Positions 61,201 through 64,000 of a stretch of 64,000 bases of DNA are shown here, piece by piece (positions within the stretch are counted from its first letter, which is position 1; every line of letters begins with the position of its first letter). The notes beneath the pieces are model-generated. The model worked only from the letters and a program-made list of their open reading frames with translations, was not told where the DNA came from and did not search any database. A program made the position numbers and the translations under genes. The DNA comes from Ananas comosus (taxonomy: Eukaryota; Streptophyta; Magnoliopsida; Poales; Bromeliaceae). The stretch covers positions 10,495,401-10,559,400 of the forward strand of contig NC_033638.1 in assembly GCF_001540865.1 (NCBI RefSeq). The letters run 5' to 3'.

Positions 61201-62484
61201 CCCTTTGTATAAAGAAGAAAAGATCCCACTGCCTATACGTTGTGTCATATGCATAAACATATGCATTGTTGTTTTAGTTTTTTTTTTGCATTTCTATTTT
61301 GAAGTGTGGAGTCATGTGGCTGAATACTCTGGCAGTTTAAAGTAATCAGTCTGGGACTTGTAATTATGTTGTGTTGAATATTTTGGGTGCTGTCACTTGT
61401 ACCTAGCCTCCGTCATTTCTATTATACACTAAAGCAGAACCTATAATATAAGCTTTTAGTATGCATCCGATACTTTTTTGTTTAAGAATTATGTGAAAGG
61501 CCTGTTATTGCCATTGGCCCTGACTGTTATTTTCTGTCAAATTAAAGCTGCTGCAGTAGCGTTCTGGACTGATGGAAAAGAAATGTCTGAATGTTTTGAC
61601 CTGTAATTTTTCTTCTCGTCAATGTTGCTTGAGTGTCTTCTGAAATGGTTCTTGTCTTCTCAATTGATTTCAATGTCTATATGTACAATAATCTTAGTAA
61701 GCACATTGAAAAGTTGCATCTCTTGTTGCATTTGAACTCTAAATGCATTTTTGCTTTTCCTGTTGGACCTTTTGAGCGTGCTTACCATGCTTTCCTCATC
61801 AAATGGTTCTGAGCCAAATAAAATTATCTGTAGATATTTATTGCTGTAACTGATAAGAGACATGCCTGAATCAAAAAAAATTTCATCTTTAGCAGAAGAA
61901 ATGCTGCAAATATGGTGTATATTTATGACTAAATTGTCGTGAACAATATTTATTTCTCTATGCATATTTTGTAGTTCTTTATTCAACATATATATTGCAG
62001 AGTGCAATGCTTCTGTCAATCTCAGTTTTCAATATGAAGATACTAGTATTCCTTTCATACCTTTCTGCTCGTTTCCTTTCAGATTTCTGGTGCTCTCTTC
62101 TGGAATTATTTATGGGTACTACACATATATACTGAAGATAGACGAGGAAGAATTCGGGGGTCACACAAATCTGCTTCAAGAGGGGCTCTTTGCTTCATTC
62201 TCCCTTTTTCTGGTAACTTTATTAAGCAATTATACTTTCTTTTAATAGAGCTATTATATGGGCTATGGAGTGATTAATTTTGGCCCTAAGCCCAAGTCAT
62301 TTATGCTAATTGAGGTGATTCATAATCAACCAGCATCTCGCGGACAAGAACCTTTTTAAAGAAAATCATGCTGTTTTTAATCTCTTATCTTTGATCTGAG
62401 TTATTGGCTGGCTCATAACCAAGAACTTGTTCTTCTTATTCGCAGCTTTCATGGATCCTAGTATACAGCTTAGCTCACTTCTGA
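58272..62484 (+). CDS. RAB5IF/OPTI-like small ER membrane protein
   Basis: Four exons give 125 aa: 58272-58376, 58513-58616, 62083-62212, 62446-62484. All introns are GT-AG; the second is about 3.5 kb. The short basic N-terminus (MKKSKSAKSQPQLQNG) is followed by WDKDQLGDVLHWIRQVLGLV, a first membrane segment (CGLVWGAVPLVGAIWIV) and a second (FLVLSSGIIYGYYTYIL). Then come the acidic motif KIDEEEFGGHTNLLQEGLF and a third membrane segment (ASFSLFLLSWILVYSLAHF). This order matches the RAB5-interacting-protein family, related to EMC6. The human member RAB5IF/OPTI partners the TMCO1 insertase at the ER translocon and has also been tied to respiratory-complex assembly. The function in plants is inferred only. 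A later alternative 3' exon (after 62660) cannot be excluded. Confidence 0.9.
58617..62082 (+). other. Unusually long intron of the RAB5IF-like gene
   Basis: About 3.47 kb of AT-rich sequence with poly-T runs (59561-59581) and no second gene that I can recognise on either strand. Open frames at 59436-59627, 60117-60299 and 61660-62179 show no motif. Confidence 0.65.
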
Positions 62485-63857
62485 GTCACTGCAAGATGCG
62501 GCTCTCCGTATCGTTTGCAGAATAGCTTTTTCCCAAAACGGGTGTAAACTGCTTCTTTCGACGAGGCCTGTAGCTTAGACCTGTGTAGAATGAGGAAAAT
62601 CAACTTAGAGATGCAAGTACTGTTAATCAGTTAAGTTTTACTCTCTTGATACCCTGCAGATGTGGGTGAGAGATTGGCCACCACCTGGATATATGATTTT
62701 TCACTCGAGGTAAATAAAAAGATATTTATCTGATGAAGAGATTCGTAAGTAGCCTCCAATTATTTTGTCTTGTGTTTCATGTATTCTCTAGCGAAATGCT
62801 AGTTTTCATATTCGTTACAATAAGCACTCGAAATAGCTGTTTAAAGATAATAATAACAGATACGACCTGTTTGTGTGTGTGTCTGGATTTTTGCTTGACA
62901 TGTTTTAACAAAGATCTTCAAAATGGTCTTTCCCCTTCCGCAGCAACCGGAAAAAATTCCAAATTTTACAGGGAAAGGGAGGACTATGCGACTTTAGCAA
63001 CAAGTAACCAGTAACATTGCAGTTGATGTGTTGCCAAGAAGAAGGGTCTCAATTGAAGATTGCATGTTAGCCCCTGTATGCTCCGGTAAATCGCGTCCGT
63101 GAAACAGCAATTTGTAAGATAGTAGTTAGGGTTCGTGTTTCGAGTTTACGGATTAGCATCTAGAATTTGCTTTGGCGAATTAAGTGAATAGATCACTCAA
63201 CAATTGTGCAGAATATTTTGAGGGAGGCCTCGAACTTGGTACGCATAAACTTATTAACCTAACCACTCTTAATTAATGGCTTGACATGCCACAGATGAGT
63301 AGTAACAAAGGTTACGCAGTTGTCGCTGGGGCAATCAAGAGCACTTCTTTCTCGCCCAAATGATGCTTTAATTAATAATTAATAATGCTTATCATCACGC
63401 TTGAGCTTTTAATAAAAAAATCTTAACTCATTGGGTTTTTTTTTTTTAAGGATGCTAATAACATTTTCCAGTAAAATAATGAATATAAAACCTAAATTAG
63501 CTGCCTATTTGGATCATCTTTTTTTTTTTTTTTTTTTCCTTATCTTATTCAGGGATTAGTCGCGTTGTAGCCATATATGAGAGTGGAAATATCTGCTCCT
63601 AATTAAAACGGAGCCAAATAGCATGGAATGGGACAATTCATCGTGTACCTTAGCATGTGGGTTACTCCGTTAGACGTGAGCACGAAAGCAAAGCATATAC
63701 TTGGTGCTTAATTATCTATTTTAATTAGGTCTCTGTTTTAGGGAATCAATGCGAGTCAATGCTATAAGTACGGATATAATCCTCCTGGCTTATCATCAAT
63801 ATTATATTTCACACAAGCACATGGCACATGTGCGCGTATCTAGTACTCCTTTGGTAG

Positions 63858-63888
<31 letters not shown>

Positions 63889-64000
63889 AAAGGTGGCAAG
63901 ATATATTCGTTTTATCTATTAAAAAAGTAAACTAGTCATACAAAATAAAGCAGCAGGACCTTAGATAAAAGAAAAGAGAGAAAAAAAAAAAAGAAGAGAG
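62485..64000. other. 3' flank of the RAB5IF-like gene and intergenic DNA
   Basis: Contains the 3' UTR and AT-rich DNA with poly-T runs (63430-63440, 63518-63538, 63858-63884). No further gene is supported up to the window end. Confidence 0.55.

Overview
This is nuclear DNA of a flowering plant, probably a monocot. It has many-exon GT-AG genes, long AT-rich intergenic stretches, tRNA-derived SINEs, CACTA-type and Mutator-type elements, many small foldback MITEs, and (CT)n and (AT)n microsatellites. The species cannot be fixed from the sequence; a pineapple-like monocot is a guess. Two runs of N (position 16226, and 23059-23074) plus one N at 47942 mark assembly joins.

Ordinary sequence, left flank (1-23058). 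A 2.2 kb hairpin-shaped Mutator-like element (320-2546) with a 9-bp target duplication lies in front of an IWS1 transcription-elongation-factor gene (+, 2897-6667, 11 exons, 508 aa). A telomere-repeat-binding (TRP/TRFL, Myb-type) gene follows on the minus strand (8965-12411, 9 coding exons, 627 aa). From 14.1 to 23.0 kb there is no gene: MITEs, a SINE, a CACTA derivative, and a promoter-like CpG-rich island at about 15.8-16.2 kb.

Printed-backwards block (23075-47941 except about 40.1-43.07 kb). This is the main finding. The letters are reversed without being complemented (equivalently, complemented without being reversed). Normal six-frame translation gives nothing there. Read as plain reversed text, or as plain complement left to right, it yields intact genes: a ten-exon CRT-like (CLT) thiol transporter gene with an unbroken 421-aa frame, a METTL4-type MT-A70 adenine methyltransferase gene with a DPPW catalytic motif, the last exon of an unidentified gene, and the first exons of a FAR1-related gene. 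The CLT and METTL4-like genes are head to head. An island of correctly written DNA (about 40.1-43.07 kb) holds the rest of the FAR1-related gene on the minus strand. Joining complement(...47941) to the minus strand from 43071 restores one 777-codon frame, so the island belongs beyond 47941. No biological inversion can reverse a strand without complementing it, so this is an assembly or file-handling error, apparently inside a filled gap. The gap sits between two near-identical direct repeats (22617-22988 and 47943-48305).

Ordinary sequence, right flank (47943-64000). An oxysterol-binding-protein-related gene (ORP3-like, minus, 51267-56441, 10 exons, 459 aa) is divergent from a small RAB5IF/OPTI-like membrane-protein gene (+, 58272-62484, 4 exons, 125 aa). 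They share a 1.8 kb intergenic promoter region with a SINE and a (CT)n tract. The genes are unrelated housekeeping genes, with no operon-like cooperation and no sign of a new multi-gene system.
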